NCBI RefSeq assembly: GCF_030013905.1 | Contig: NZ_CP124862.1 | Location: 5,335,051-5,399,050 of the forward strand | Source: Petroclostridium sp. X23 | GTDB lineage: Bacteria; Bacillota; Clostridia; SK-Y3 | Direction of reading: 5' to 3' | Length of the DNA stretch: 64,000 nucleotides | Part shown: positions 23,686 to 31,341 of the stretch, piece after piece | Layout: every line of letters starts with the position of its first letter | Position numbering within the stretch: the first letter of the stretch is position 1 | Position numbers and translations under genes: made by a program | The notes under the pieces: generated by a model | What the model was told of the DNA's origin: nothing | The model's database searches: none | What the model saw: only the letters and a program-made list of their open reading frames with translations

Positions 23686-24711
23686 ATGAGACTTAAGGAT
23701 TTTTATTATGATTTACCTCAGGAACTGATTGCTCAGGAACCTTTAATAGATAGGCAGATGTCTAAATTGATGACGGTAGACAAGAAAACAGGGCAAATCG
23801 GTCATGATGTGTTTAGGAACATTATAGATTATTTGAGGTCGGGGGATTGCCTGGTACTTAACGATACAAGGGTTATTCCGGCCAGATTATCCGGTGTTAA
23901 AGAAGACACCGGAGGGAAAATCGAATTTGTACTTTTGCACCAAACCGGGAAGAATGAATGGGAAGTGATTTTAAAGCCGGGGCGGAGAGCAAAGATAGGA
24001 TCTAGGTTTGTATTTGGGAATGGTGAACTGAAGGCCGAAATAAAAAGTATTGTGAATGATGGAAACAGGATTGTACAATTTGAATACGAGGGGATTTTTG
24101 AGCAAGTTTTGGACAGGTTGGGTGAAATGCCCCTGCCTCACTATATTACAAAGAGATTGGAAGACCGTGAAAGATATCAAACTGTTTATTCAAAGAATAA
24201 AGGGTCGGCTGCGGCACCTACTGCGGGACTTCATTTTACTGATGAACTGCTGGAGAAAATTAAGCAAAAAGGTGTGGAAGTTGTATTTATTACTTTGCAT
24301 GTGGGATTAGGAACTTTTCGGCCGGTTAAAGTTGAGAATATTCAACAGCATAAGATGCATTCGGAGTTCTATATTCTTAATGAAGAGGCTGCCGAACGAA
24401 TCAATGCCTGCAAGAAAGAGAATGGGCGAATCATTGCAGTGGGGACCACCAGTGGCAGAACACTTGAAACAACTGCGTCGCAAAATGGTGAGGTGACAGC
24501 AGGAAGCGGTTGGACGGATATTTTTATTTATCCGGGATATCGGTTTAAAGCTGTGGATGCGTTGATCACGAATTTTCATTTGCCGGAATCAACACTGCTC
24601 ATGCTGGTAAGCGCTCTGGCAGGACGTGAAAATATGATGGAGGCTTATGAGACGGCTGTTAAAGAAAGGTATAGGTTCTTCAGTTTTGGAGATGCGATGT
24701 TTATTTATTAA
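23686..24711 (+). CDS. queA: S-adenosylmethionine:tRNA ribosyltransferase-isomerase
   Basis: QueA makes epoxyqueuosine in tRNA from the preQ1 base inserted by Tgt, using SAM as ribosyl donor. The 341-aa length is standard. Family blocks are visible: FYYDLPQELIAQEP, LNDTRVIPARL, MPLPHYI, GSAAAPTAGLHFT and NFHLPESTLLMLVSA. It is directly followed by tgt, the normal partner. ATG 23686 follows GCGGGGGAT. Confidence 0.97.
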   Translation: MRLKDFYYDLPQELIAQEPLIDRQMSKLMTVDKKTGQIGHDVFRNIIDYLRSGDCLVLNDTRVIPARLSGVKEDTGGKIEFVLLHQTGKNEWEVILKPGRRAKIGSRFVFGNGELKAEIKSIVNDGNRIVQFEYEGIFEQVLDRLGEMPLPHYITKRLEDRERYQTVYSKNKGSAAAPTAGLHFTDELLEKIKQKGVEVVFITLHVGLGTFRPVKVENIQQHKMHSEFYILNEEAAERINACKKENGRIIAVGTTSGRTLETTASQNGEVTAGSGWTDIFIYPGYRFKAVDALITNFHLPESTLLMLVSALAGRENMMEAYETAVKERYRFFSFGDAMFIY

Positions 24712-24716
24712 GAATA

Positions 24717-24744
24717 GTTCACAGTTCACGGTTCACAGTTCACA
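24717..24744 (-). repeat. Heptamer tandem repeat, locus C (left arm)
   Basis: Four uninterrupted 7-base units GTTCACA, GTTCACG, GTTCACA, GTTCACA lie between queA and tgt. On the minus strand they read TGTGAAC/CGTGAAC, the same form as the array at 25969-25996. Confidence 0.85.
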
Positions 24745-24795
24745 GAATATGAACTCTGGATCATGGGTGTTGAGCTACTAGAAGGAATGGTGAAT

Positions 24796-25926
24796 TTGTT
24801 TAAATTACATAAAAAGAATGGAAGAGCGCGAAGAGGGGAATTTAATACTCCGCATGGTGTTATTCAGACACCGGTTTTTATGAATGTTGGAACGCTTGCG
24901 GCTATCAAAGGAGCGGTCTCAACGATGGATTTGAAAGAGGTAGGGTGTCAAGTTGAGCTCTCAAATACATATCATCTTCACTTGCGTCCGGGAGATAAAG
25001 TGGTCAGGCAATTAGGCGGGTTGCAGAAGTTTATGCATTGGGATGGACCTATACTTACCGACAGCGGGGGCTTTCAGGTGTTTTCTCTTGCTGCGCTGCG
25101 GAAGATAAAAGAAGAAGGTGTATATTTCTCCTCGCATATCGATGGCAGGAAAATATTTATGGGACCGGAGGAAAGTATGCAGATACAGTCCAATCTAGCT
25201 TCAACTATTGCGATGGCTTTTGATGAGTGTGTGGAAAATCCTTCGACTTATGAATATACAAAAGCGTCATGTGAACGTACCGTACGTTGGCTAATACGTT
25301 GCAAGAATGAGTTGGACCGCTTAAATGCTCTGTCTGGTACAATTAATCAGCAGCAGATGCTTTTTGGAATAAATCAAGGTGGAATTTATGAAGACTTAAG
25401 GATAGAGAATATGAAACAAATAGCTGAGCTGGATTTGCCGGGTTATGCCATAGGCGGATTAGCGGTCGGAGAAAGCCATGAAGAAATGTATAGGATTATT
25501 GATGTGGTTGAACCGCATATGCCTCCGGGCAAACCCAGGTATTTGATGGGGGTAGGAACGCCAAGTAATATACTGGAAGCCGTTTCGAGAGGAATTGATT
25601 TCTTTGATTGTGTGATTGTAAGCAGAAATGCAAGGCATGGTCATCTGTTTACCCAGCATGGCACCATGAATGTATTAAATGCTAAATATGAATTGGACGA
25701 TAGGCCGATTGACCCCGAGTGTGGATGTCCGACCTGTAGACACTATTCCAGAGCATATATCAGGCATCTATTTAAAGCCAAGGAAATGCTGGGTATGCGG
25801 CTTTGTGTACTTCATAATCTGTATTTTTATAACAAATTGATGGAAAATATCAGAAATGCAATAGATCATGATGCATTTGAAGAATATAAGCGGGAAAATG
25901 TAGAAAAATTCGCAATTCGAATATAA
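24796..25926 (+). CDS. tgt: tRNA-guanine transglycosylase
   Basis: Tgt exchanges guanine-34 of GUN-anticodon tRNAs for preQ1. Visible are NTYHLHLRPG, DSGGFQVFSL (catalytic region), FGINQGG, GGLAVGE and the zinc site CGCPTC with a downstream Cys and His. TTG 24796 (giving MFKLHKKNG) best fits the AGAAGGA site and gives 376 aa, the usual length. In-frame ATG codons at 24763 and 24787 are alternatives. Heptamer arrays lie on both sides of this gene. Confidence 0.96.
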   Translation: MFKLHKKNGRARRGEFNTPHGVIQTPVFMNVGTLAAIKGAVSTMDLKEVGCQVELSNTYHLHLRPGDKVVRQLGGLQKFMHWDGPILTDSGGFQVFSLAALRKIKEEGVYFSSHIDGRKIFMGPEESMQIQSNLASTIAMAFDECVENPSTYEYTKASCERTVRWLIRCKNELDRLNALSGTINQQQMLFGINQGGIYEDLRIENMKQIAELDLPGYAIGGLAVGESHEEMYRIIDVVEPHMPPGKPRYLMGVGTPSNILEAVSRGIDFFDCVIVSRNARHGHLFTQHGTMNVLNAKYELDDRPIDPECGCPTCRHYSRAYIRHLFKAKEMLGMRLCVLHNLYFYNKLMENIRNAIDHDAFEEYKRENVEKFAIRI

Positions 25927-25968
25927 TTTACTATACAGATTACAGGTGTTATTAACGGGTTTTATATC

Positions 25969-25996
25969 TGTGAACTGTAAACCGTGAACCGTGAAC
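25969..25996 (+). repeat. Heptamer tandem repeat, locus C (right arm)
   Basis: Four uninterrupted units TGTGAAC, TGTAAAC, CGTGAAC, CGTGAAC lie between tgt and the next gene, in inverse orientation to the array before tgt. Confidence 0.85.
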
Positions 25997-26016
25997 TGAT
26001 ATAAGGAGAATATGCA

Positions 26017-26523
26017 ATGTACGATAAGGTCTATGAACGTGTATTAAGGAGTATGACTCCTTTTCATAATAAGGTATTGAGATTCAATTATGACTTACCT
26101 TTAGAGCATCTTGGAAAGGCACTGAAAACAGTGATGATAAAGATTGAGAAATGTTTTTGTTCACAGGTGGTGTATAAAGCGCAGGACCGGCTGGAATACG
26201 ACGGAAGAGCAGTAAGAGAACATGAGGAAATCAAGCTGTCGGATTTGTATGCGATTTTCGAAGATGAGCAGAGGCTATACCTTTTGGGTAATGAATATGA
26301 ATGGATGAAGGTAGGGTTATTTGGAGAAGAGCTGGATTGGTATTTGAGAATTTTTATCGAAGATGATAACAATTTAGGAGAATCTGAGCTAAGAACAGGG
26401 AATATGGAAATATATGTGTGTGATGAAGTCATGCAACTGATTTTAAAAGACGTGGAAGGTCTTCAAATGGGACATATCCTGCTTGAAGGAGCGAAGAAGT
26501 ATATTGAAGAAATATATATATAG
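26017..26523 (+). CDS. Conserved-looking hypothetical protein, 168 aa
   Basis: I do not recognise the family. The protein is soluble, rich in charged residues and Tyr, with no signal peptide or membrane segment. It has two Cys residues near position 47 (EKCFCSQVV) and one near 143. ATG 26017 follows ATAAGGAGAA, a good site. It lies between tgt and yajC, with the same orientation, so it may be co-transcribed with them. No function is proposed. Confidence 0.65.
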   Translation: MYDKVYERVLRSMTPFHNKVLRFNYDLPLEHLGKALKTVMIKIEKCFCSQVVYKAQDRLEYDGRAVREHEEIKLSDLYAIFEDEQRLYLLGNEYEWMKVGLFGEELDWYLRIFIEDDNNLGESELRTGNMEIYVCDEVMQLILKDVEGLQMGHILLEGAKKYIEEIYI

Positions 26524-26672
26524 TCTTATTACTCGGTAGCTAGAATCATATCATCGATGAAAATATACTCTTATCGCTTTTTTAGGCTTGAAGGATTGGA
26601 ATATTAAGGCTATAATAAGATAAGGCGATGATCATTTGTATTGATCACATAAGATGAATGGAGGTGGAGTGA

Positions 26673-26948
26673 ATGCCACAAAATTTTTTATCAATTTTAG
26701 TACCTTACATCCTTATTTTTGCAGTATTTTATTTTATATTGATACTGCCGCAGAGAAGAAAAGATAAGAAGATGAAAGAAATGCTTGCAGCACTAAAAGT
26801 AGGGGACGAAATTGTAACTATCGGCGGAATCTATGGTAAAGTAATAAGTATTAAGGATGACGTTCTTACAATAGAGGTGGGTGCGGATAAAACCAAGTTA
26901 AGAGTTGCACGTTGGTCTGTAAGGAGTATGGAAAGTTCTGCACAATAA
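26673..26948 (+). CDS. yajC: Preprotein translocase accessory subunit YajC
   Basis: YajC associates with SecDF in the Sec translocase. The 91-aa protein has one N-terminal membrane helix (about residues 8-25, ending FILILPQRRKDKKMKEM) and the typical small basic domain with VGDEIVTIGGIYGKV. Position behind tgt is the common bacterial arrangement. The partner genes secD and secF are here 30 kb away, beyond the catabolic region. Confidence 0.95.
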   Translation: MPQNFLSILVPYILIFAVFYFILILPQRRKDKKMKEMLAALKVGDEIVTIGGIYGKVISIKDDVLTIEVGADKTKLRVARWSVRSMESSAQ

Positions 26949-27010
26949 AGTCATAAATATCATTCCTTCGAATAAATTATATTAGGGAATAATAATTCGG
27001 AGGGATGGCA

Positions 27011-27445
27011 ATGGCGAAAATTGGTTTAGAATCACTGCAGAATTTTACTTCAGAGAATAATGTAAACATAGGTACTGTTTTAAGAGGGATTATACTAGCA
27101 TATATTATTACATTAATTATTTTTCTAATATTTGCAGTATTAATTACTTACTCAAATTTTCCTGAAAGTGCAATTCCAACTGTAGTCGTTGCAACAACAG
27201 TGCTCAGCATAATGATCGCAGGTGCCAATGTTGCAAGGAAAGCAAGAAATAGAGGATGGTTTAATGGCGCTATATCCGGTGCTACATATATGATCGTCTT
27301 GTATTTCATCAGTTGTCTTGCTTTAACAGGGTTTGTGTTTGACAAATATGTAATTTATATGCTTATTTTAGGGCTATTTACCGGTGCTTTTGGAGGGATT
27401 ATAGGTATCAATTTGAAAGGCGGTAGTTCTAAAAATAAAAGATAA
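27011..27445 (+). CDS. TIGR04086-like four-helix membrane protein
   Basis: This 144-aa integral membrane protein has four hydrophobic segments (about residues 22-45, 55-72, 82-108 and 112-132). Its size, its position between yajC and scfA, and the ending GGIIGINLKGGSSKNK match the TIGR04086 family of unknown function found in Clostridia. ATG 27011 suits the CGGAGGG site; ATG 27005 is too close to it. Confidence 0.75.
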   Translation: MAKIGLESLQNFTSENNVNIGTVLRGIILAYIITLIIFLIFAVLITYSNFPESAIPTVVVATTVLSIMIAGANVARKARNRGWFNGAISGATYMIVLYFISCLALTGFVFDKYVIYMLILGLFTGAFGGIIGINLKGGSSKNKR

Positions 27446-27472
27446 ATACTTTTCAATAAAAAAATAATATGT

Positions 27473-27478
27473 TATAAT
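27473..27478 (+). promoter_or_regulatory. Probable -10 element of scfA promoter
   Basis: TATAAT in the context TGTTATAAT lies 33 bp before the scfA start. The -35 element is weak (TTTCAA at 27451, 16-bp spacer). Confidence 0.5.
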
Positions 27479-27510
27479 ACGTTTTGATAAATAGCAGAGG
27501 GGGAATTATC

Positions 27511-27648
27511 GTGAAGCATATAAAAACTTTAAGCGGTGCGACTTTAAAGCAAAGCGCAGCTCACGGCGGATGCGGCGAATGCCAAACATCATGCCAATCG
27601 GCTTGTAAAACTTCCTGTACAGTTGCAAATCAAAAGTGTGAAAAATAA
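27511..27648 (+). CDS. scfA: SCIFF peptide precursor (six cysteines in forty-five)
   Basis: This 45-residue ribosomal peptide starts at GTG 27511 behind AGAGGGGG. It carries exactly six Cys (positions 21, 24, 28, 32, 36, 43) after the leader MKHIKTLSGATLKQSAAHGG. That matches SCIFF, the Clostridia-wide substrate of the radical SAM maturase encoded next, which forms a thioether bridge between a Cys sulfur and a Thr carbon. The final product and its role are not established. The gene is too short for usual ORF cut-offs. Confidence 0.96.
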   Translation: MKHIKTLSGATLKQSAAHGGCGECQTSCQSACKTSCTVANQKCEK

Positions 27649-27689
27649 TGCAAGTGTGTATATAATCAATAAGTATACATAACTATTAG

Positions 27690-27712
27690 TAGCCCAGGCA
27701 CTGCCTGGGCTA
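27690..27712. repeat. Palindromic hairpin CCCAGGC/GCCTGGG, copy 1
   Basis: TAGCCCAGGCA and TGCCTGGGCTA are separated by a single base, forming a GC-rich hairpin between scfA and scfB. It lacks a T tail, so it may set the high scfA to low scfB ratio by limiting read-through or protecting the scfA mRNA. A close relative occurs at 55675-55701. Confidence 0.7.
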
Positions 27713-27764
27713 TAACAATGATAGGGAAAAAGCTAAGGGATAATACGGTAGTGAGGGGAAATAA

Positions 27765-29114
27765 ATGATTCATAAATTTTCAATGAACGGTATTAATATC
27801 GTTCTAGATGTATATAGTGGGGCAGTACATGTAATAGATGACATTGTTTATGATGTTCTGGAGTACTATGGCGTACATAGCAAGCATGAAGTTGTTGATC
27901 TATTAAAGCACAAATATGATATTGGGAAAATTGAAGAGGCCTATCAAGAGGTAAATGAATTGAAGGAAAATGAGCTTCTGTTTACTGAAGACCCATATCA
28001 AGATTATATTGATAAGTGGGACAAGCGGTCCGTGGTAAAAGCCTTGTGCTTACATGTATCTCATGATTGTAACTTGAGGTGTAAATATTGTTTTGCTTCT
28101 ACAGGAAGCTTTCATGGAGACAGACTGCTTATGAGCAGTGATATTGGACGGAAGGCTATAGATTTTGTTATTAACAATTCCGGTAAACGCCGCAATATCG
28201 AAGTTGATTTTTTTGGTGGGGAACCATTGATGAATTTCGACGTTGTAAAAGATATTTTGGAATATGCTAAAACTCAGGGTGTGAAAAACGGGAAAGAGTT
28301 TAGGTTTACCATTACCACCAATGGGTTGTTGCTAACGGATGAGATAAAACAATATATTAACGAGAATATGTCTAACATTGTTTTAAGTATTGATGGCAGT
28401 AAGGAAGTTAATGACAACATGAGAGTCAGGGTTGACGGACGTGGTTGTTATGATGCTATTGTACCCAAATTTCTTGATGTAGCAGAATCCAGAAATCAGG
28501 ACAACTATTATGTAAGAGGTACATTTACTAGAAAGAACCTTGATTTTGCAAAGGATGTGCTTCATCTTGCAGATCTTGGCTTTAAGCAAACATCGGTGGA
28601 GCCTGTAGTAGCAGCTGAAAGTGAAGGATATGCCTTAAGAGAAGAAGATTTACCAACATTATTTGAAGAATATGAAAAGCTGGCGGTAGAATATCTAGCC
28701 AGAAAAAAAGAGAATAAAGGTTTTAACTTCTTTCATTTCATGATTGACTTAGATCAAGGGCCTTGTGTGGCAAAAAGACTTTCCGGGTGTGGGTCCGGTC
28801 ATGAGTATGTGGCAGTAACGCCTGAGGGAGATATTTATCCATGTCATCAATTTGTAGGGAACTCAGAGTTCAAGATGGGTAATGTCATAGATGGAACAAT
28901 GAAAGAAGAAATAAAGAACATGTTTCAAAAGTCAAATGTTTATACAAAAGACAAATGCAAAAATTGCTGGGCTATGTTTTATTGCAGTGGAGGATGTCCT
29001 GCGAATGCATACCAGTTCAATAACGATATTGACCAACCTTATTCAATAGGTTGTGAGCTTGAGAAAAAGCGTGTGGAATGCGCACTGATGATACAGGCAG
29101 CATTAGCATTGTAA
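27765..29114 (+). CDS. scfB: SCIFF maturase, radical SAM/SPASM enzyme
   Basis: This 449-aa enzyme cross-links the SCIFF peptide. An N-terminal peptide-binding (RRE-like) region (about 1-85) precedes the radical SAM motif CNLRCKYC near residue 104 and FFGGEPLMN. The C-terminal SPASM domain contains CGSGHEYVAVTPEGDIYPC and CKNCWAMFYCSGGCPAN, with the Cys set for two auxiliary clusters. Pairing with scfA 116 bp upstream fixes the function. Confidence 0.96.
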   Translation: MIHKFSMNGINIVLDVYSGAVHVIDDIVYDVLEYYGVHSKHEVVDLLKHKYDIGKIEEAYQEVNELKENELLFTEDPYQDYIDKWDKRSVVKALCLHVSHDCNLRCKYCFASTGSFHGDRLLMSSDIGRKAIDFVINNSGKRRNIEVDFFGGEPLMNFDVVKDILEYAKTQGVKNGKEFRFTITTNGLLLTDEIKQYINENMSNIVLSIDGSKEVNDNMRVRVDGRGCYDAIVPKFLDVAESRNQDNYYVRGTFTRKNLDFAKDVLHLADLGFKQTSVEPVVAAESEGYALREEDLPTLFEEYEKLAVEYLARKKENKGFNFFHFMIDLDQGPCVAKRLSGCGSGHEYVAVTPEGDIYPCHQFVGNSEFKMGNVIDGTMKEEIKNMFQKSNVYTKDKCKNCWAMFYCSGGCPANAYQFNNDIDQPYSIGCELEKKRVECALMIQAALAL

Positions 29115-29206
29115 TGTAATATCTGTGTTTTACAGTCAGTTGCACAATTAGCTGTTTAGAGCATATATTTATGTATCACATGTTCATAGTAGAAAATGTA
29201 AGTAAG

Positions 29207-29245
29207 AAAAATGAGCCGGGTTTTTATTCACCAGGTTCATTTTTT
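29207..29245 (+). terminator. Intrinsic terminator after scfB
   Basis: AAAAATGAGCC pairs with GGTTCATTTTT (one G-T pair) around a 16-base loop and runs into a T tract. Confidence 0.8.
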
Positions 29246-29324
29246 GTTTTATTTTAATTACGTCAAAGAATTATATTTTTTTGTGACCAGTTTCAATTAA
29301 ACTAATATAGTCATAAGATAATTT

Positions 29325-29338
29325 ATGAAACGTTTCAT
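29325..29338. promoter_or_regulatory. LacI/CcpA-type operator palindrome
   Basis: ATGAAACGTTTCAT is a perfect 14-bp palindrome with the central CG of LacI-family operators, 40 bp upstream of a strong -35 box. A second sequence, TGGAAACGCTTAAT, starts at 29360 and resembles a catabolite-responsive element. Either CcpA or one of the two LacI proteins encoded nearby could bind. Confidence 0.6.
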
Positions 29339-29378
29339 GAATATTTTGTGAAAATTTAATGGAAACGCTTAATATTCA

Positions 29379-29407
29379 TTGACATTTAATAATATATTAT
29401 TTATTAT
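29379..29407 (+). promoter_or_regulatory. Promoter of the aldehyde dehydrogenase gene
   Basis: TTGACA (29379-29384) and TATTAT (29402-29407) are separated by 17 bp. The leader to the start codon is about 180 bases. Confidence 0.65.
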
Positions 29408-29593
29408 TGCTATATATAGGTATGTAAATAACTAGATGTAAAGATAAATCATTTGAAACGATGCAGAAGATTTATGAAAATTACATTTATTTATTTGAGT
29501 TATCTACTTCCAAGAGCAATGATTTAAAACTAATGATTTCATTACATGCGGAGGTAAAAACTAATAAATTTATAAATTTAAGGAGGTTGGAAA

Positions 29594-30985
29594 ATGAATA
29601 GTGAATTGAGTGCAAAAGAGTATGTAGCTGGCCTTGTGGAAAGAGCAAGAAAAGCACAGGAGATTGCTGAGGATTATACACAGGAAAGGGTAGATGAGCT
29701 TATAAAAGCCATTGCCTGGGAGGTTGTAAAAGAAGAAAACGCTCATAAAGTAGCTACCCTTGCTGTGGAAGAATCCCGCCTGGGAAACTATGAGGGCAAG
29801 TATGCGAAGATCAAAAAGAAAATAAGGGGCGCGCTCCGGGATATGAAAGATGAGAAATCAGTAGGTGTGATTGAAAGAGATGAAAAGAAAGGGCTCATCA
29901 AAATAGCAAAACCCGTAGGTGTTATTGGAGCGTTGGTTCCGTGCACCAATCCGGAAGGTACGCCGGTGGCTAAAGCCATGTGCGCAATAAAAGGAAGAAA
30001 TGCAATCGTGTTTTCGCCGCATCCTAGAACAAAGAAGACAAATAAAATGGTTGTAGACCTTATGAGAGAAGCGCTCAAAAAGCATGGTGCACCGGAAGAT
30101 TTGATCATTACAGTTGAAGAACCTACGATAGAAATTAGCAATGAAGTGATGAAACAGTGTGACCTTATTGTAGCTACCGGAGGGACTCCAATGGTAAAAG
30201 CAGCTTACAGTTCCGGAACACCGGCATATGGTGTAGGAACAGGAAATGCCGTAGTGATTGTTGATGAAACCGCAGATATTAAAGATGCCGCAAACAAAAT
30301 CATGTTAAGTAAAACCTTTGATTATGCGACAAGTTGTTCAGCAGAAAATTCACTGCTCATTCAGCAGGATATATATGACTCGTTTATTGAAGCACTCAAG
30401 CAGGAAGGCGGCTACCTGGTGAACAAAGAAGAAAAAGAACGGCTTCAAGCAGCGCTATGGGTGGATGGGCATTTGAACCCGAAAATTATCGCACAGCCGG
30501 CTCAAGTCATTGGTGAAGCAGCAGGAATGAAGCTTTCCGATGACATCAAATTTATTATGGTAGAAGAGCAAGGAATAGGAAAAGAATATCCTTTTTCAGG
30601 AGAAAAACTATCGGTAGTGGTTACGCTGTATAAATATAATGCTTTTGAAGAAGCCATTGAAAAGGTAAATACTATTACCAGCTATCAGGGAAAAGGTCAT
30701 TCCTGCGGAATACATTCCAACAATGAGGAACATATTTTAGAACTTGGCTTAAAGACAAAGGTAAGCAGAATCATGGTGAGACAGCCGCAGTGTTATGGAA
30801 ATACAGGAGATTGGGTAAATGGCATGCCGTTTACCATGACACTAGGGTGCGGAACATGGGGAGGCAATATTACCTCAGAAAATATAGCATGGAAACATTT
30901 TATCAATACGACTTGGGTAGCCTCACCTATTGAAGCCATTATTCCAACCGATGAGGAATTGTTTGGCGATATCATGAAGGATTGA
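29594..30985 (+). CDS. CoA-acylating aldehyde dehydrogenase
   Basis: This 463-aa enzyme oxidises an aldehyde to its acyl-CoA with NAD(P). It belongs to the EutE/SucD/SauS/AdhE-N group. Visible are PVGVIGALVPCTNPEGTPVA, ATGGTPMVKAAYSSGTPAYG, the catalytic Cys in YATSCSAENS and TLGCGTWGGN near the C-terminus. Substrates in this group include acetaldehyde, succinate semialdehyde and sulfoacetaldehyde; sequence alone does not decide. AAGGAGG precedes ATG 29594. It stands alone with its own promoter and operator. Confidence 0.88.
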   Translation: MNSELSAKEYVAGLVERARKAQEIAEDYTQERVDELIKAIAWEVVKEENAHKVATLAVEESRLGNYEGKYAKIKKKIRGALRDMKDEKSVGVIERDEKKGLIKIAKPVGVIGALVPCTNPEGTPVAKAMCAIKGRNAIVFSPHPRTKKTNKMVVDLMREALKKHGAPEDLIITVEEPTIEISNEVMKQCDLIVATGGTPMVKAAYSSGTPAYGVGTGNAVVIVDETADIKDAANKIMLSKTFDYATSCSAENSLLIQQDIYDSFIEALKQEGGYLVNKEEKERLQAALWVDGHLNPKIIAQPAQVIGEAAGMKLSDDIKFIMVEEQGIGKEYPFSGEKLSVVVTLYKYNAFEEAIEKVNTITSYQGKGHSCGIHSNNEEHILELGLKTKVSRIMVRQPQCYGNTGDWVNGMPFTMTLGCGTWGGNITSENIAWKHFINTTWVASPIEAIIPTDEELFGDIMKD

Positions 30986-31341
30986 CAATGGAAGCAATGC
31001 AAATGAGTCTCCGGATAAGGCTTAATGAAGATATCGAAGTAAAGGATATCTATAGGAGACTTTGGCAAAGTCGAATTTAGCATATAGAGGAAATGGAACT
31101 TTGGGACAGTCCTTGCTGTTTGTGCGGTTTTGGCATAACAGAGGGACTGTCCACATGTTTGATTTCCAAACGATTAAGCGCTTCTTCACATTGTCGTATA
31201 AATATGTGCAAATACTAAACAAGTTGGATAACCGAATTGTTTTTTATCGTATTTATGTATATAATAATATTGCCTTATATTGTACTGGAAATAAGATATA
31301 TTTGACATACAAGCAAATGAATAAAGTGCGGAGTGTTAGAG
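30986..31341. other. 356-bp gap with REP-like element
   Basis: The gap between the aldehyde dehydrogenase and the LacI gene contains the imperfect hairpin at 31103-31152. A reading frame crossing it (31062-31424) is probably not a gene. A TTGACA at 31302-31307 may be part of the LacI promoter, but I see no good -10. Confidence 0.55.
31103..31152. repeat. REP-like imperfect palindrome
   Basis: GGGACAGTCC and GGGACTGTCC form the base of a hairpin whose inner arms CTGTT/AACAG and TGTGC/GGCAT also pair. GC content is well above the surroundings. The form is like palindromes mobilised by REP-associated tyrosine transposases, but none is encoded here. Confidence 0.55.

Larger units (their letters stand above)
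29115..29593. other. 479-bp regulatory gap
   Basis: This region ends the scfAB transcript (terminator 29207-29245) and starts the aldehyde dehydrogenase gene. It contains a perfect operator-like palindrome (29325-29338), a GGAAACGCTT half-site-like sequence at 29361-29370 and a TTGACA/TATTAT promoter. No further gene was seen. Confidence 0.7.

Noticed and set aside
24717..25996. Heptamer arrays around tgt read as a CRISPR
   Set aside because: Units are contiguous, with no spacers and no cas genes; they are tandem repeats.
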